From Bolinopsis microptera (Eukaryota; Ctenophora; Tentaculata; Lobata; Bolinopsidae), in assembly GCF_026151205.1 (NCBI RefSeq), contig NC_087078.1:11108175-11172174 (forward strand): a stretch of DNA of 64,000 bases. The letters run 5' to 3'. Of this stretch, positions 23,801-35,349 are shown one piece after another; within the stretch, counting starts at the first letter, position 1; the number at the start of each line of letters is the position of its first letter. The translations under genes were made by a program, and so were the position numbers. The notes under the pieces are model-generated. The model searched no databases and had not been told where the DNA came from. It worked only from the letters and a program-made list of their open reading frames with translations.

Positions 23801-26800
23801 GTATGATTTTCAGTGTTCTTGATTTCAATCCAACAAGCATAAACACACGTAACGACAGAAGGGAGAGCGTGTGTAGTTCTTCCAGTTCACACCAGTCAAT
23901 AAAGTTCGTTTTCCCGTATCATTTATAATGGCTGTTATCATAACTCGTGTCTCATATAGTCATATAATTGTTTGCTATCTGTGAACTGTTAAAATATTGA
24001 GGCTGCCACTATCAATTACCTAACAAAACATGATAAAAGTATATTGCATTTGGTCACGAAGGGAAACACACAACGTTTATAAGCCTATAAATAGGCTTGA
24101 ACCCTTCGTAAATAAACTTTTGTAAATAAGCTACATCTTAAAATTAATTTGTTAGGGACTAGGGAAAAATATAACTTCTGCTGACCTGAAAGTCCAAAGT
24201 CACTTGGTGATCTTTAAAAAAGGATCTTACAATCATCGTTAAGTGGTATAACTGATGCAGGGACAAAAGGATTTCGCGGCGATTTTGGCCAAAAATCGCG
24301 ATACCGCGAATTAGGTACATTTCGCGGTATATTAAACTATACATAAAATTTGTCGCAAATAATAGGAAAAATCGCGATTCCGTACATGCCGCGATTTCCT
24401 TTTGTCCCTGAACTGATGTAATATTTCTGGTGGCCCAGGTCTTAAGGTCTTTATGGTAAATCTTTGTTTACCGGGAAACTTCTTGAGAATCACTAATTAT
24501 CGTTACCTTATAGTTAAACTTCCCAATTATTGTCGGTTTCTTAGTACAGATAGGGTCCAGTAATGTAATCAACCTTAATAAAACCAAGAAATCCGTGTGT
24601 GTGTGTGTGTGTGTGTATGTTTGAAATTTCCGAACGGTTATACAAAAAAGACGGTAAAAGTTACGGGACTGGTTTTTTCGGTATAGTGTCGACAAAACTC
24701 TGACGAAGCCCATAAGCAAATTGTTTAAAAAATCGGCCGGTGGTAAGTGGTTTAATTGATGATTTTGTTCCAGAAATGTGACATAAATGGATGGGAGAGA
24801 GAACGAGGAGGATAACATGTACCGTAATTAGTTTAGCCCCACGTAATATCAGAGCTCTCTCTTGCGGCCGCTTTGTTTCAACTGTAGGGAGATTTCATAC
24901 TTTCATAAGACAGCGTTATGCGTGTTTTCAAATATAATATGCGGGTGTGGTGCGGAGTTAACAAGGGTTAATTTCTATAACGATTTAAATAAAAATAGAA
25001 AGCGGTTCAAGACGGGAGTGATAAGGTGTAATACTCGGTGTTCAGACCTTATAATGATCATGGAGTGTGGTGCCTCATGGCTAATAATGACTTAATTATC
25101 CACAAGAAATAACTGATTATGAGATTATTGTTTAAGAAACTATTGGGTCACCTAATGCGGGTTTTGACTCAGCGGGTAATTACTCCTACCCTTTTTAACT
25201 GCGGCAGTGAAATCCCGGCCGTAGGCCGGGTTACACTAGTCATCACAGTGCTGGCAAGCACGACCGTTGCATTTATTGTGGGTATACTATGTACCCCATT
25301 TACTATTATACCCCCTTTACTATTATACCCCCTTTACTATTATACCCCCTTTGGTACACATTACAAGCCTCTTTCGTGCACGCGAAGCGTGCACTCCGGC
25401 CGGAGGCGGCGGCCGAAGGCCGCCGCCTCCGGCAGGAGTTTTTTCAGGCATTAAGACTCATCGGAAGTCGTTCAGCAGATTTATTTTTAGTTCAAAACAT
25501 TCTAATTTGATGTCAAAGATGACAGGAATAAAAAATAGTTATGTTGAGATTTTTAAGAAATTTGCATAAAATACTCGCCAGCACTGTTATACGAAATTCG
25601 GTAAAAAACCCAAAATCGCCATATTCAGGTGCCTTAAAAACCATGTTAAAATTGAGTTAGAGATCTGAAATTTTTCAGGGCGTCTAGACGTTGACCAAAG
25701 CGAGTGCAAAAAAAGTTTCAGGTTTCAGGAGCATCGGGAAATGGGTTTTCTAGAACCCCTGTTTTACGATAGATTGTCGTGATACATATATACATACATA
25801 TATATTTTACCAAAACCCATATTCATGGGTAGAGTGGACCGCTGCCAGTGTCTCTCTTTCCCAAACAAAAGGAAATGATATTAATTTGATTGACCGTTCT
25901 CAAATGCAAATTGATACCGAGAATGAAATCGGTCGCTCGCTTTTCCCATTCATTCACGGCTTACGAATTGTAATAAATTTCGATTGATTACATCAGTCAG
26001 ATGCTGTAAAAATCTCTTTGGGTTGCGTTCGGATCGATACCTAGTATTTCGGGGTAAGGGTAGTAGTTATTGCTTATTGAATTAGCTGAAGTTTATTGAA
26101 TCTTTATTGCCGAGTACAGCTGCCTTTGGGTAGATCTTCTTAATCTATTACAATTGTAAATGAATGGGAAAAGCGAGCGACCGATTTCATTCTCGGTATC
26201 ATTTTGCATTTGAGAACGGTCAATCAAATTAATATCATTTCCTTTTGTTTGGGAAAGAGAGACACTGGCAGCGGTCCACTCTACCCATGAATATGGGTTT
26301 TGGTAAAATATCATCTCTTTTTGATTATAATGTCAGGGTACTTTATAAAGTCGAAATATAAACTGATATCTTCATTAATTAATAAGGAGGAAGTTTCAAC
26401 GATTTCGAAATTTTCCTTTAAAAACATTTCCTTGTGTTTAGGTAAGCATATCGGTCGATCACTGACTGAATATGCCACCTAATACTCATTCAAGTTGGCA
26501 TTAAATTCATATATAATGACATTAAACTGTCGTGGCAAAGCAGAATTTGTTGGAAATCACGAATGAGCAAAATTCTCACCTTTCGCACGTGCAAACTTTG
26601 AGCGGACGTTGCGTGCGCATCCAATATTGAATCGCCGTAAATTTTTGCATGTAATTGTTTTATATATAGCTTGATAAGCATGCAAAGTTTCAAAGTATTT
26701 CAAGAAGAACTGTAATCACAACGGCACTCTAAAGTTGACAGAAAATGACGAAAACAGCAATTTTCAGTGATTTTAGCAATTTTCTATCAATTTGGGCGTG

Positions 26801-29800
26801 TCCCCACGTGTGCAACTTTTCGATTTTCAACTTCAAAACTAGCCTAATGCACAATTTATACCTATAGGAAGCAGAACTGAGCTCCTCAACTCAAGGCATG
26901 GCCCAACACCAGAGAATACTAAATCGCAAAATTGACGTTTTTATAAAATAATTCTTCAAAAAAGCACAAACTTCAATGACGAATATCTTTATGAAGGAGC
27001 AAGCTAGAAAAACTTTCCGGTAGATTTTCAGAATGCTTGAACAATTATCTAAGATGAAAATCTCCTCAGATTTTGAATAAAATTACTCCTTAATGGTTTA
27101 AAATTAATTTTAAAAGTTATTACTTTGTCAAAAATCAAGTTTTAAAAACGGTTAACTTGATGACGTCATCAAGGGGTGTTTATGACGTCAAATAATTTTT
27201 TTATACAATGTAAACTAAAGTGTAAACAATTATTTGCAAGACCTGTGGTCGGAAATGGCTTTATCTTTTATACTTTTGAATCTATGGACAATTAAATACA
27301 GGCTACAATTGACTGGCAAAGCGTCTATCCCTGAATATGTATATATATATATATATATCACGACAATCTGTCGTAAAACAGGGGTTCTAGAAAACCCATT
27401 TCCCGATACTCCTGAAACCTGAAACTTTTTTTGCAGTCGATTTGATCAACGTCTAGACGCCCTGAAAAATTTCAGATCTCTAACTCAATTTTAACATGGT
27501 TTTTAAGGCACCTGAATATGGCGATTTTGGGTTTTTTACCGAATTTCGTATAACAGTGCTGGCGAGTATTTTATGCAAATTTCTTAAAAATCTCAACATA
27601 ACTATTTTTTATTCCTGTCATCTTTGACATCAAATTAGAATGTTTTGAACTAAAAATAATTCTGCTTAACGACTTCCGATGAGTCTTAATGCCTGGAAAA
27701 CTCCTGCCGGAGGCGGCGGCCTTCGGCCGCCGCCTCCGGCCGGAGTGCACGCTTTGCGTGCACAAAAGAGGCTTGTAACGTGTACCAAAGGGGGTATAAT
27801 AGTAAAGGGGGTATAATAGTAAATGGGGAACATAGTATACCCACAATAAATGCAACGGTCGTGCTTGCCAGCACTGTGATATATATTCAGGGATAGACGC
27901 TTTGCCAGTCAATTGTAACCTGTATTTAAGTGTCCATAGATTCAAAAGTATAAAAGATACAGCCATTTCCGACCACAGGTCTTGAAAATAATTGTTTACA
28001 CTTTAGTTTACATTGTATAAACAAATTATTTGACGTCATGAACACCCCTTGATGACGTCATCAAGTTAACCGTTTTTAAAACTTGATTTTTGACAAAGTA
28101 ATCACTTTTAAAAATGATTTTACACCATTAAAAAGTAATTAAATTCAAAATCTGAGGAAATTTTCATCTTAGATAATTGTTCAAGCATTCTGAAAATCTA
28201 CCGGAAAGTTTTTCTAGCTTGCTCCTTCATAAAGATATTCGTCATTGAAGTTTGTGCTTTTTTGAAGAATTATTTTATAAAAACGTCAATTTTGCGATTT
28301 AGTATTCTCTGGTGTTGGGCCATGCCTTGAGTTGAGGAGCTCAGTTCTGCTTCCTATAGGTATAAATTGTGCATTAGGCTAGTTTTGAAGTTGAAAATCG
28401 AAAAGTTGCACACGTGGGGACACGCCCAAATTGATAGAAAATTGCTAAAATCACTGAAAATTGCTGTTTTCGTCATTTTCTGTCAACTTTAGAGTGCCGT
28501 TGTGATTACAGTTCTTCTTGAAATACTTTGAAACTTTGCATGCTTATTAAACTATATATAAAACAATTACATGCAAAAATTTAGGGCGATTCAATATTGG
28601 ATGCGCACGCAACGTCCGCTCAAAGTTTGCACGTGCGAAAGGTGAGAATTTTGCTCATTCGTAATTTCCAACAAATTCTGCTTTGCCACGACAGTTTAAT
28701 GTCATTATATATGAATTTAATGCCAACTTGAATGAGTATTAGGTGGCATATTCAGTCAGTGATCGACCGATATGCTTACCTAAACACAAGGAAATGTTTT
28801 TAAAGGACAAATTTCGAAATCGTTGAAACTTCCTCCTTATTAATGAAGATATCAGTTTATATTTCGACTTTATAAAGTACCCTGACATTATAATCAAAAA
28901 GAGATGATATTTTACCAAAACCCATAATCATGGGTAGAGTGGACCGCTGCCAGTGTCTCTCTTTCCCAAACAAAAGGAAATGATATTAATTTGATTGACC
29001 GTTCTCAAATGCAAAATGATACCGAGAATGAAATCGGTCGCTCGCTTTTCCCATTCATTTACAATTGTAACAGATTTTAAGAAGAACTACCCAAAGGCAG
29101 CTGTACTCGGCAATAAAGATTCAATAAACTTCAGCTAATTCAATAAGTAATAACTACCACCCTTACCCCGAAATACTAGGTATCGACCCGAACGCAACCC
29201 AAAGAGATTTTTACAGCATCTGATTGATGTAATCAATCGAAACTTATTACAATTCGTAAGCCGTGAATGGATGGGAAAAGCGAGCGACCGATTCATTCTC
29301 GGTATCATTTTGCATTTGAGAACGGTCAATCAAATTAATATCATTTCCTTTTGTTTGGGAAAGAGAGACACTGGCAGCGGTCCACTCTACCCATGATTAT
29401 GGGTTTTGGTAAAATTTATATAAAGATAAAAACAGCAACAAAATGTGTACTGAAATTTCCTATGATATTTGTTGCCAACGTCATTTCAAAACATCATGAG
29501 TTGACTTCCTTTATACTGCTGATTTTATCTTTGCTGTACGCTGAATCTTTTGCAGGTTTTTCAAGCTGAAATGGAGGCGAAAGAAGGCTCTTCGCTTGAA
29601 AGCAGAAAGGTCAATTCTCGTTTAGTGGCGTAAATCGCTCTGAAATCATTGTTTTAAGCATAATGCATAGGAAGCATATTTGTTTTAATCAACGTGTCGT
29701 TCTCTTAAAACGAAGGGAATCAACGTACTGCAGTGTAGTACTGTTAGATTATATGCATGAGGCATATGGGGCCAGTAGGACAGTGGGAGTGGCATATGGC

Positions 29801-32800
29801 GCCAGTAGGACAGTGGGAGTGGCATATGTGGCCATAAAAGATCTAGGCTTGTCACCAGGGCCTAAAATAGTCAAAATCGGTTTTATACAAACGATTTTCA
29901 AAATTAGTCTCTCTTCTGAAAAATTATGACGAAGTTGGTGGTGACTTGCGAAAGTGGTATTTTTGCCATAGTAAATTACGTGTTAATTTGTGTACGTGTA
30001 TTGCTGAATTGCCAATGTTAAAACACTTTTTAAATGTTGACTATATCAATAAATTGTAATTAATCAAATCGGTTTTATACTGTAAATTCCGTGAAGCCTT
30101 TTTTAATCTCTCTCTTCAAAGCCTGAACAGTGAACACCTTTATATCATATTTAATATTTATATGATATATAGGTGTTAATCAACACTTATAAGTGTTGAT
30201 TAATACCGATTATCTGTTTATAAAGGATCTAATAAAGTGTCCCCCAGCAGACCACAAAGACCAGGCACCCCAACTAAACTTGTCACCCCACCCACCACAC
30301 CTATACCCGGGGTACGGGCCCTCGCTAGAAACAGTGGTCTCATGGTTTACCCCGCAATGGCTGCTAATGGTGACGGTAATATAGGTCAGTAAATCTGTAT
30401 GAAATAATTACTTTAATTTATCAAAATTCATATTCATATTCGTTAGAATAATCAATGTGTTATCATATCGACTTTCGTACTACATATTTAATTAGTGTGC
30501 TCATTTTTATTTTGTTTGGCATAATTGTTCTTCTATCAGGAAAACTAGAAAAGACTAAGTCAAAGTTGTCGCTAAAACTTTTCAAGTCAAGATCAGCTAA
30601 ATCTTCAATACGGGTTTCAACGAAGATTTTGTCATAAAGATTTATTTTTATTACCTTCCAATTTATGAATCAAATACACATATCCATGGACGTGTAATAA
30701 TCAATGGTGATTCGGTTTCTTCTCGATGAATAATCCTCTGCAAGCGTTCCATCATCGCTTGTAACAGTTTCTGATAACATTTGAAAGATTCTAACAATGG
30801 TTTTTGTCAGGTTCTGATAATAGTCGGGGTATTCCTGGTGTGTGTTGGACCCATCCTAATCGTTTGTCTTATCGCCTACATCAGCAACAAGTTTATCTCG
30901 ATGAGGGCAGCTTTTTTAGTTTACACTCTATCCCTCTCTCATTCTGCAATAAACCCTGTGGTCTACGGGTTGTTTGATATTCGGTTCAGGTGAGATTTAC
31001 TGTTGAAATGAGTTTTTGACGGTAACACGAGTCTTGTCCGACAGCACTATTTTCTTGTGCTTTAAGTGGTATCTCAAATTTGGCACATAAAAAGTCGCGC
31101 ACACTTGCACAAATTTTCCGTCTTAAAGACATTTTACTATCTGGAACCTTTGAAGGAAATACAGGGTGGGCCAAAAGTCAGTACCCATACGTTGGCCTTT
31201 ATACTTATAGCTCAGTCACTGAGTGCCCAATTTAAATACTTCCTTCTGATATGACTTAGTACCACCACTGGTTCGAGGAATTTGTCAACTCGAAAAATAT
31301 TCGCGTTCATTTTTTTCAAATGGAGGTTCATTTTCACATTTATTTGATAGTTTGGATAGTTGGATCAAGCTTAATGTTATTAAATTGTGTTTGGCCATTC
31401 GAATTACGTTCGTCCTGAAAGAATTAAAACTGTAGCTTCTCAGATGACCGAGATATGAAGCATAACGAGTTTATTCATTACGTGTGATCAGGTGATTGGA
31501 TTACCTAATCACGTGATAAGGTGACCCCGTTAACTACCCCGTTAAACATTATGGGAATTGTTAAGAGTGCCCAATTAAGGTGTCGTGTCACGGTGTCACA
31601 TAATCACCCAGTCAATTTTGTTAACGAGATACAGAAAATGCTTGATAACTTCGTCATTTCTAATCCGTTTTGCCTCATGTTTTCAGATCATATGTAACAT
31701 TTGATAGTCTACCGTCTCTGAAAAAATTAGGCGTTCAGCATGTTCAGAGAAAACAATATAGGTGTTTTAATATTGAATGGGCGTGGTCTAAAATATTCGA
31801 ATTTTCAAATTTTGACGACGGAATCCTCGAACCAGTAAGTACAGTATGCAATCTGCAAAGCAACAGCTCTCAAATATAAAACACGGCGGAGCTATTAAGG
31901 CCAACGTATGGGTACTGACTTTTGGCCCACCCTGTATTATGTTTGGATTTCGAGATATATCATATATGCCTTGGTACCACTGCAAACCACCGATTTGGAG
32001 ATATTTTCTTGGGTTTGAAGTGATACCTCATATTTGGCACATAGAAACTCGCCCAAACTTCCACAGATTATCCGTCTTATAACCATTTTACTATCTGGAA
32101 AGTTTCAAGAAAATCGTACAGTAAAACCCGGCAGCAACTTTTGTCCGAAAAACCTAGTTTCGCAGAGTCCGAAAATAGTCACTGTCGGACAAGAGTCGAC
32201 CAATCAGTTTTGTCCAGTACAACTCAGTGTTGGCTAATCCATGTATTTTTTGTCAATCATAATAAATATTTATCTACAAATTATATAAATCAGATAATTA
32301 AATGAGGTTGGCATAGGTAATCCTGAAAAAATCTGTAAATTGAAGAGCTTTGATTAATTATTGAGCCTAATATCACGACGACATGGCTCACTGACCGCTC
32401 GTTTGACATTGTTTAACATTGTAGCTATGAATATAAGTGTTGAATGTTAATGGAATCATAAAATCATCATTGGCTCCATTTCAATATTAAATTATAAGTA
32501 GTTAAATCATAAGTTAACTTATAAGTTAAATTATAAGTTGTCTAGTCAAATGAACCAGAGTTTATTTTTAGATCTTACGGTACAGAAATTGTCAGGTATG
32601 TGGAAATCGTCTTCTGCATCTGGGTTTTTATCAACAATCCTTTTCTTATCTTCTGACTTCAGTCATGTCTGAAATCTGTAGCTTATGACAAACTATAGTA
32701 ACCCAGTTATATTCCCTGGATGAATTCAACCTAACCGAACCATGATATTATGTCTTTTATACCGTAAAAAAGGAGCATCAGCTTGACTGATACTCCGTGT

Positions 32801-33732
32801 TTTTACTAATCGCTTTAAGCTCCGTAATCTGCTGAAATTCCTGCTAATTTTGCTGACTTCATTTCATCTGCTTTCTTTTAAAACTTGTTTGGTACTGTGT
32901 CCAACATTTTGCGAAATTTGTGACAAAGTATCGGAAAAAACTTAGCTCACAAGTATTTAACTTAAAAATCAGTTATTTGCAAAATTTGACGAATTTGCAT
33001 ACCTTAGTCTGTAATATTATGGGGGGTATAATTTGGTCCTTTTCGGGCCAAAGAACCATATTTATAACAGTCCATATTTTTACCCCCCATAATTTAACCC
33101 CCCGAGTCAAATTTTGGTGAAAAAAATTGGATCAATATTTTCGATTTTCGATTTTTTCACGAAAGGAAAGTCGCAGTTAAAATTGTGGGGGGTCAAATTT
33201 GGTTCTTTTCGGGCCAAAGAACCATATTTATAACAGTCCATATTTGTAACACCCATAATCCCCCCCCCCCCCCCCCCCCCCATAAGGCCATAATATTACC
33301 GACTAAGGTAATGCTTTACATCACAGGTTCCAGACTCAAATTATTTTGTTGTTTATATCCTCTTAGTTCAAAAACTGCATAACCGCATATATGTATTTGC
33401 ATTTACGATAACAAATATTTCGTGAGCATGTAGTGGAATATTCTGATTTCATTCGATGTAGTATTTAAGAGAAACGAAAGTAGAATTTCAACTTACTAAA
33501 ACAATTTCCGCCCCACAGGGAGGCGTACAAAGCCATGTTTATGCGGGCTCGACCAAAAACCTTCTACTCACAATCCCAACAAAGATCCTGTGTAGCTCGT
33601 GGGGCTGGGTCAGGGATCCATGAGGTCGTGCAGCGGCAACTTTCATCAAGACCTAATCACCAGTCAAGTGGCAGTCACATGGCAGACAATATGGACGGAG
33701 ATCTCGTGACAAACTGTGATATGATCTCGTGA
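20894..33732 (+). CDS. Class A (rhodopsin-family) GPCR, 11 exons, 473 aa
   Basis: Exons: 20894-21053, 21276-21420, 21810-21945, 22112-22203, 22397-22570, 22900-22959, 29556-29609, 30251-30384, 30540-30613, 30811-30989, 33519-33732. All phases match. The N-terminus has two N-glycosylation sites (N2, N16). TM1 carries GN, TM2 LAFCD, TM3 begins at C110 with D117 at the position of the amine-binding Asp, TM5 FLPIFVVVISY, TM6 CVGP, TM7 NPVVY (391-395), then helix 8 and a short polar tail. The DRY motif reads FRA (R135 kept) and the toggle Trp of CWxP is Val. The third intracellular loop is about 110 aa, basic and Pro/Ser-rich, and spread over exons 5-9. The donor of exon 9 (CGG|GTTTCA) is weak; exons 6-9 are less certain than the rest. 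D3.32 hints at an aminergic-like receptor, but the ligand is unknown. Plasma membrane. Confidence 0.85.
21456..21624. mobile_element. MITE with TA target site and internal 11-bp minisatellite
   Basis: In GPCR intron 2. The termini GGTACAAT...GCCGACTGGCTA and its inverse (TAGCCGGTCAGCATTGTACC) form imperfect TIRs of about 20 bp flanked by TA, as in Tc1/mariner-type elements. The interior is about ten copies of CGGCTATTAAC, a unit apparently amplified from the inner edge of the TIR. Confidence 0.7.
23651..23773. mobile_element. Short MITE in GPCR intron 6
   Basis: GGGAGGTGAGGCATATTTTTT at the left pairs with AAAAAATATGCTTCACCTTTCC at the right as an inverted repeat of about 22 bp. The interior holds TTGGTTGGTCA..GTGGAAGCTGATGAG, which matches fragments near 12828 and 18130. 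Confidence 0.6.
24258..24410. mobile_element. hAT-type MITE, 153 bp, with 8-bp target duplication
   Basis: The termini CAGGGACAAAAGGATTTCGC and the inverse of GCGATTTCCTTTTGTCCCTG pair as TIRs. The element is flanked on both sides by AACTGATG, an 8-bp target-site duplication (24250-24257 and 24411-24418). The CAGGG end and the 8-bp duplication are hallmarks of hAT elements. It has no coding capacity. A related fragment lies at 7780-7978. Confidence 0.9.
24597..24617. repeat. (GT)n microsatellite
   Basis: About ten GT dinucleotides within GPCR intron 6. Confidence 0.9.
25376..25433. repeat. Two adjacent GC-rich perfect hairpins with 3-nt loops
   Basis: GTGCACGC-GAA-GCGTGCAC (25376-25394) is followed by a second stem of 16 bp, also closed by GAA (25399-25433). 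Both lie in part A of the 2-kb repeat. The inverted copy keeps them (about 27699-27765), but the copy at 56563 lacks them. This suggests a separate insertion of a double-hairpin module. Confidence 0.85.
25805..26308. repeat. Foldback module M, copy 1
   Basis: The ends (ACCAAAACCCAT.TTCATGGG and inverse) continue as inverted repeats of about 150 bp through GGACCGCTGCCAGTGTCTCT and GAAATCGGTCGCTCGC. Further copies lie at 28910-29414 and 58055-58558. Confidence 0.85.
28910..29414. repeat. Foldback module M, copy 2
   Basis: Same structure as the module at 25805, forming the right end of the outer copy of the 2-kb repeat. The interior is in reverse orientation relative to copy 1. Confidence 0.85.
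30133..30203. repeat. Two adjoining inverted repeats
   Basis: AACACCTTTATATCATAT pairs with ATATGATATATAGGTGTT with one mismatch. It is followed at once by a perfect 28-nt palindrome (30176-30203, TTAATCAACACTTA and its inverse). Non-coding, just before GPCR exon 8. Confidence 0.8.
31064..32114. repeat. Direct repeat of about 95 bp flanking a MITE
   Basis: 31064-31159 and 32019-32114 share TTTGGCACATA, CTTGCACAAATTTTCCGTCTTA-like and CATTTTACTATCTGGAA blocks in the same order. The first copy ends exactly where the TA-flanked MITE begins. Confidence 0.6.
31160..31936. mobile_element. Tc1/mariner-like non-autonomous element (0.78 kb)
   Basis: The ends CAGGGTGGGCCAAAAGTCAG... and their inverse pair over about 40 bp, through GTACCCATACGTTGGCC, flanked by TA on each side. 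No transposase frame remains. It lies in the last GPCR intron. Confidence 0.8.
33019..33290. repeat. Direct repeat of about 80 bp plus poly-C tract
   Basis: 33019-33100 and 33185-33262 share TCGGGCCAAAGAACCATATT and TATAACAGTCCATATTT. A run of about 20 C follows at about 33260. It lies in the last GPCR intron. Confidence 0.8.
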
Positions 33733-33917
33733 CGAAACTGTGATCCTATCCCACTATTTCGTGACAAGCTGTGACCTAAATTTGTCCAGCTTCAAACTGA
33801 TTCCCATTGCGATATGTTAACTTTGTGAGGATGGCATATTAACTCAGCAAAATTACAGTTGACGAACGAGTTGGTCATATCAATGACGAAATCGAACGAA
33901 CTTTCAAGCCTAAGCTA

Positions 33918-34196
33918 AGGGTGTTCAGCCTGATATCTTTGTGAAACTTGATTTCGAGAAAGCAGTTATTTAACAAATCAGGGCGCGTTGTGAAATTTTA
34001 GGAGATCGTGTCTCTCAGCTCCCAAGTTCCCAACCACCCATCAATAACGGTCGCGGCGGCGAAACACTTTCTTTCTTGGTTGCCCACGAGGGTTCCTAAA
34101 ACAAAAAGTGTGGGGATATTCTTTTTATAGCTGCTGTTTGTTGGATAAGACTGCTTCCTCGAAATCAAGCTTTAAAAGCATCAGGCTGAACCCCCA
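33918..34196. mobile_element. Probable MITE with terminal inverted repeats of about 45 bp
   Basis: GGTGTTCAGCCTGAT...ACTTGATTTCGAGAAAGCAG at the left pairs with the inverse at the right (CTGCTTCCTCGAAATCAAGC...CAGGCTGAACCCCC). No target duplication was confirmed. Confidence 0.55.
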
Positions 34197-34690
34197 CAAT
34201 CATAAACTGATGCAGGTCATATTGTAGGTCCTCCTGACTTTGTGATAACGAGCTTTTTGATAAATAACCCTTAGGTTCAACTCAATGAGTAACTGAATAA
34301 CCATTAATTTTTACAAGAAGGTTAAAACGAACTCAATAATCCCACTATTAAATTATTGTGAAAATTAACTTACTATTCGGGAGATTTCTTTCTAATCGGA
34401 AATGATTAATGAACAAATTTTAAACACGAATTAATCCAATTCCTAGTACTGAAGTGATATTTCCTTGCCGAACTTCCTCTATTCGTTTATCAATATAATT
34501 TTAAACGATTATATTAAACAATTCTAATGCAATCTGTACTTTTTATACCATGTCTATTTCAGGCTTATTATTTTGGTGAAAAGTAATTATATCTAATTGA
34601 TACATTTCAATTGCAATTTCACCGTTCAGTTTATCCGGTCAGACATTATAATTGATACATCAATTAGTTTGCCAATTCTAATTTAGATCA

Positions 34691-34825
34691 AAAGGTCGTA
34701 CAGCAACAACTTTAATCAAAACCTTATTACCAGTCAAGCCACAACATAGCAGAAAATTTGGACGGAGATCTCGTGATGAAAAGCTGTGGTTTGTGATATT
34801 ATCTCGTGACGAAACTGTTGTAAAA
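34691..34825 (+). pseudogene. Decayed copy of the last GPCR coding exon
   Basis: This stretch aligns in order with 33620-33750 of the terminal exon: GGTCGT(G/A)CAGC(A/G)(G/A)CAACTTT, then AC(C/T)AGTCAAG, GGACGGAGATCTCGTGA and ATCTCGTGACGAAACTGT. It has substitutions and small indels and no usable frame. Direct repeats holding CACCGTTNANTNTATCCGGTCAGA flank it (about 34590-34690 and 34825-34940). Confidence 0.75.
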
Positions 34826-35349
34826 TTAATTATATCAAATTGATAAATTTCACCGTTAATTCTATCCGGTCAGAAATTATACTAGATACATCAATTAGAT
34901 TAATCTGCTTCAATTAGCTACCAATTTCAATTTAAGAATAAAATGAAAAAATCGTATCACTATTTTGAATCATTGAATCTTTTATTCAAAGAAAATAATA
35001 AACTCCTAAAATATCGCAACATATTTTACAAAATAATGAATATATGTATCCGTCAACAGAGCGTATTACTGACTTTTCATAAGATAATACCAATTTCAAT
35101 TAAACATCTGACCAGTAATTTATTATTAATAGAAACGCAATTATAATTTAAAACAGCGATAAAATTGTTTTTTGCCCGGTGATCCCACCCAAAAAAAGTG
35201 AATAAATTCACAATAAGTGCCTCAATTCACAATAAGTAAAATGAATTGTGCGATAGTTTCTTTTTAGTCTGAATGCATTTTTATCGTGCCGCCGTCACCC
35301 TTGGTACCATCGAATGGATTGCGATTTGAAAAAATAAAAATTGACCATC

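Larger units (their letters stand above)
25243..29414. mobile_element. Self-nested 2-kb repeat: one copy inserted inverted in another
   Basis: Comparison with the uninterrupted copy at 56563-58558 defines an element with parts A, B and a foldback end M. Here the outer forward copy is A at 25243-25804 and B-M at 27880-29414. Between them lies a complete inverted copy M-B-A (25805-27879), inserted in the AT-repeat where A meets B. The ends are TCACARTGCTGGCAAGCA and GGGTTTTGGTNAAA. M is a 0.5 kb module with inverted repeats of about 150 bp. No transposase frame is visible; open frames at 25267, 25289, 27571 and 27686 are shadows of the repeat. The structure lies within GPCR intron 6. The class is not recognised. 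Confidence 0.85.

Noticed and set aside
24468-24818. 116-aa minus-strand open frame
   Set aside because: It runs through a (GT)n microsatellite (THTHTHT) and has no splice support or homology-like motif.
25119-25569. Overlapping plus-strand open frames with MYPIYYYTPFTIIPPL-type sequence
   Set aside because: They are frames through the tandem CCCCTTTACTATTATA repeat and GC hairpins of the 2-kb element. The same frames appear inverted at 27571-27966.
25243-29414. Helitron
   Set aside because: The 5' TC end and the A/T target fit, but the 3' end is not CTRR and the foldback module is atypical. Left unclassified.
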